From contig DASSHC010000458.1 of NCBI GenBank assembly GCA_035693105.1, forward strand, positions 1-12,642: 12,642 bases of DNA, read 5' to 3'. This document shows positions 12,427 through 12,642 of this stretch, piece by piece; position 1 is the stretch's first letter; the number at the start of each line of letters is the position of its first letter. The notes below the pieces were generated by a model. It was not told the DNA's origin and did no database searches. It saw only the letters and a list, made by a program, of their open reading frames with translations. Position numbers and translations under genes: made by a program. The DNA comes from DASSHC01 sp035693105. Lineage in GTDB: Bacteria; Chloroflexota; Chloroflexia; Thermomicrobiales; Thermomicrobiaceae.

Positions 12427-12642
12427 TCAGTCTCCGCTCTCCGTGTAGGTCGCCGCGAAGCTGTTGTCCGAGAGCCATTTCTTGAACTCGGGGTCATCGC
12501 TGAAGCGCTTGTAGAGTTCGGTGTGATCGGCCAGCATGCCGACCATGATCCGGTTCAGCACGCGGTCGTGCTCGATGCGCGCGTTCTGCTTGTCGGAGTT
12601 CTTCATCGCGTTCTGATAAGCCTTGTCGGCGGCCACCTTGGC
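12427..12642 (-). CDS. hsdR: type I restriction enzyme subunit R, C-terminal end (partial)
   Basis: Only the last 71 codons are in the window; the gene continues beyond 12642. The tail AYQNAMKNSDKQNARIEHD, then LNRIMVGMLADHTELYKRFSDDPEFKKWL and FAATY near the end, is the characteristic C-terminus of HsdR subunits. HsdR is the ATP-driven translocase and endonuclease of type I restriction-modification complexes; this terminal helical part contacts the methyltransferase core. The stop at 12427-12429 gives a normal family ending, so the gene end is probably intact. The methylase (hsdM) and specificity (hsdS) genes are expected outside the window. An oxidoreductase-like remnant abuts it downstream, suggesting the restriction locus lies at a recombination boundary. 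Confidence 0.85.
   Translation of the reverse strand, partial: AKVAADKAYQNAMKNSDKQNARIEHDRVLNRIMVGMLADHTELYKRFSDDPEFKKWLSDNSFAATYTESGD

Noticed and set aside
12128..12478. Minus-strand 116-codon frame overlapping hsdR, the oxidoreductase remnant and direct repeat B
   Set aside because: It runs out of frame through sequences with clearer explanations and has no domain or good ribosome site.

Overview
The window is high-GC DNA packed with intact reading frames, with clear Shine-Dalgarno sites (AGGAGG or AAGGAG, 5-8 nt upstream) and some GTG starts. The mix of genes suggests a member of the Chloroflexota, near Thermomicrobia/Sphaerobacter: a Tat-exported lipoprotein peptide binder with a Ser/Thr/Ala-rich linker, an S9 peptidase, a bleomycin-hydrolase-type aminopeptidase, a sarcosine-oxidase-like flavoprotein, and dispersed GC-rich hairpin repeats between genes. 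This placement is an inference from gene style and was not tested by phylogeny.

Layout: (a) 72-1256 (+) is a FAD-dependent amine/amino-acid oxidoreductase. (b) 1257-1524 is a convergent junction holding two repeat-type inverted elements. (c) 6713 down to 1525 (-) reads as a peptide-use operon: a solute-binding lipoprotein, then after 18 nt an S9 serine peptidase, then after 86 nt a C1-type aminopeptidase. It has a good sigma-70-type promoter and a strongly self-pairing 5' leader. (d) 7062-8855 (+) runs divergently and encodes an M28-like peptidase with an altered metal-site motif. (e) 8856-8967 is a second convergent junction with a relative of the hairpin repeat. (f) 10243 down to 8968 (-) is an FTR1-type iron permease followed by a small excisionase-type helix-turn-helix protein; a TTGACA promoter precedes the permease. 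(g) 11146-10382 (-) is a short-chain dehydrogenase with a duplicated ribosome-binding segment.

From about 11200 to the end the character changes to an accessory region. It holds a pair of small minus-strand genes: an 'EWV' protein of unrecognised family, then a retropepsin-fold protein whose catalytic Asp position reads Asn. A perfect CRP-type palindrome (TGTGA-N6-TCACA) lies just upstream of the pair. Imperfect 52-53 bp direct repeats bracket the pair. Beyond them is a 33-codon remnant resembling the C-terminus of a FAD oxidoreductase, abutting the 3' end of a type I restriction subunit gene (hsdR) that runs off the window.

Functionally, most of the core genes serve uptake and hydrolysis of peptides (binding protein, S9, C1 and M28 peptidases) and oxidation of amines or amino acids. 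The FTR1 block concerns iron import. The right end looks like the edge of a defence or genomic-island segment. The likeliest places for something undescribed are the paired EWV/retropepsin-like module under its CRP-type site, the atypical M28 enzyme, and the structured leader of the peptide operon.
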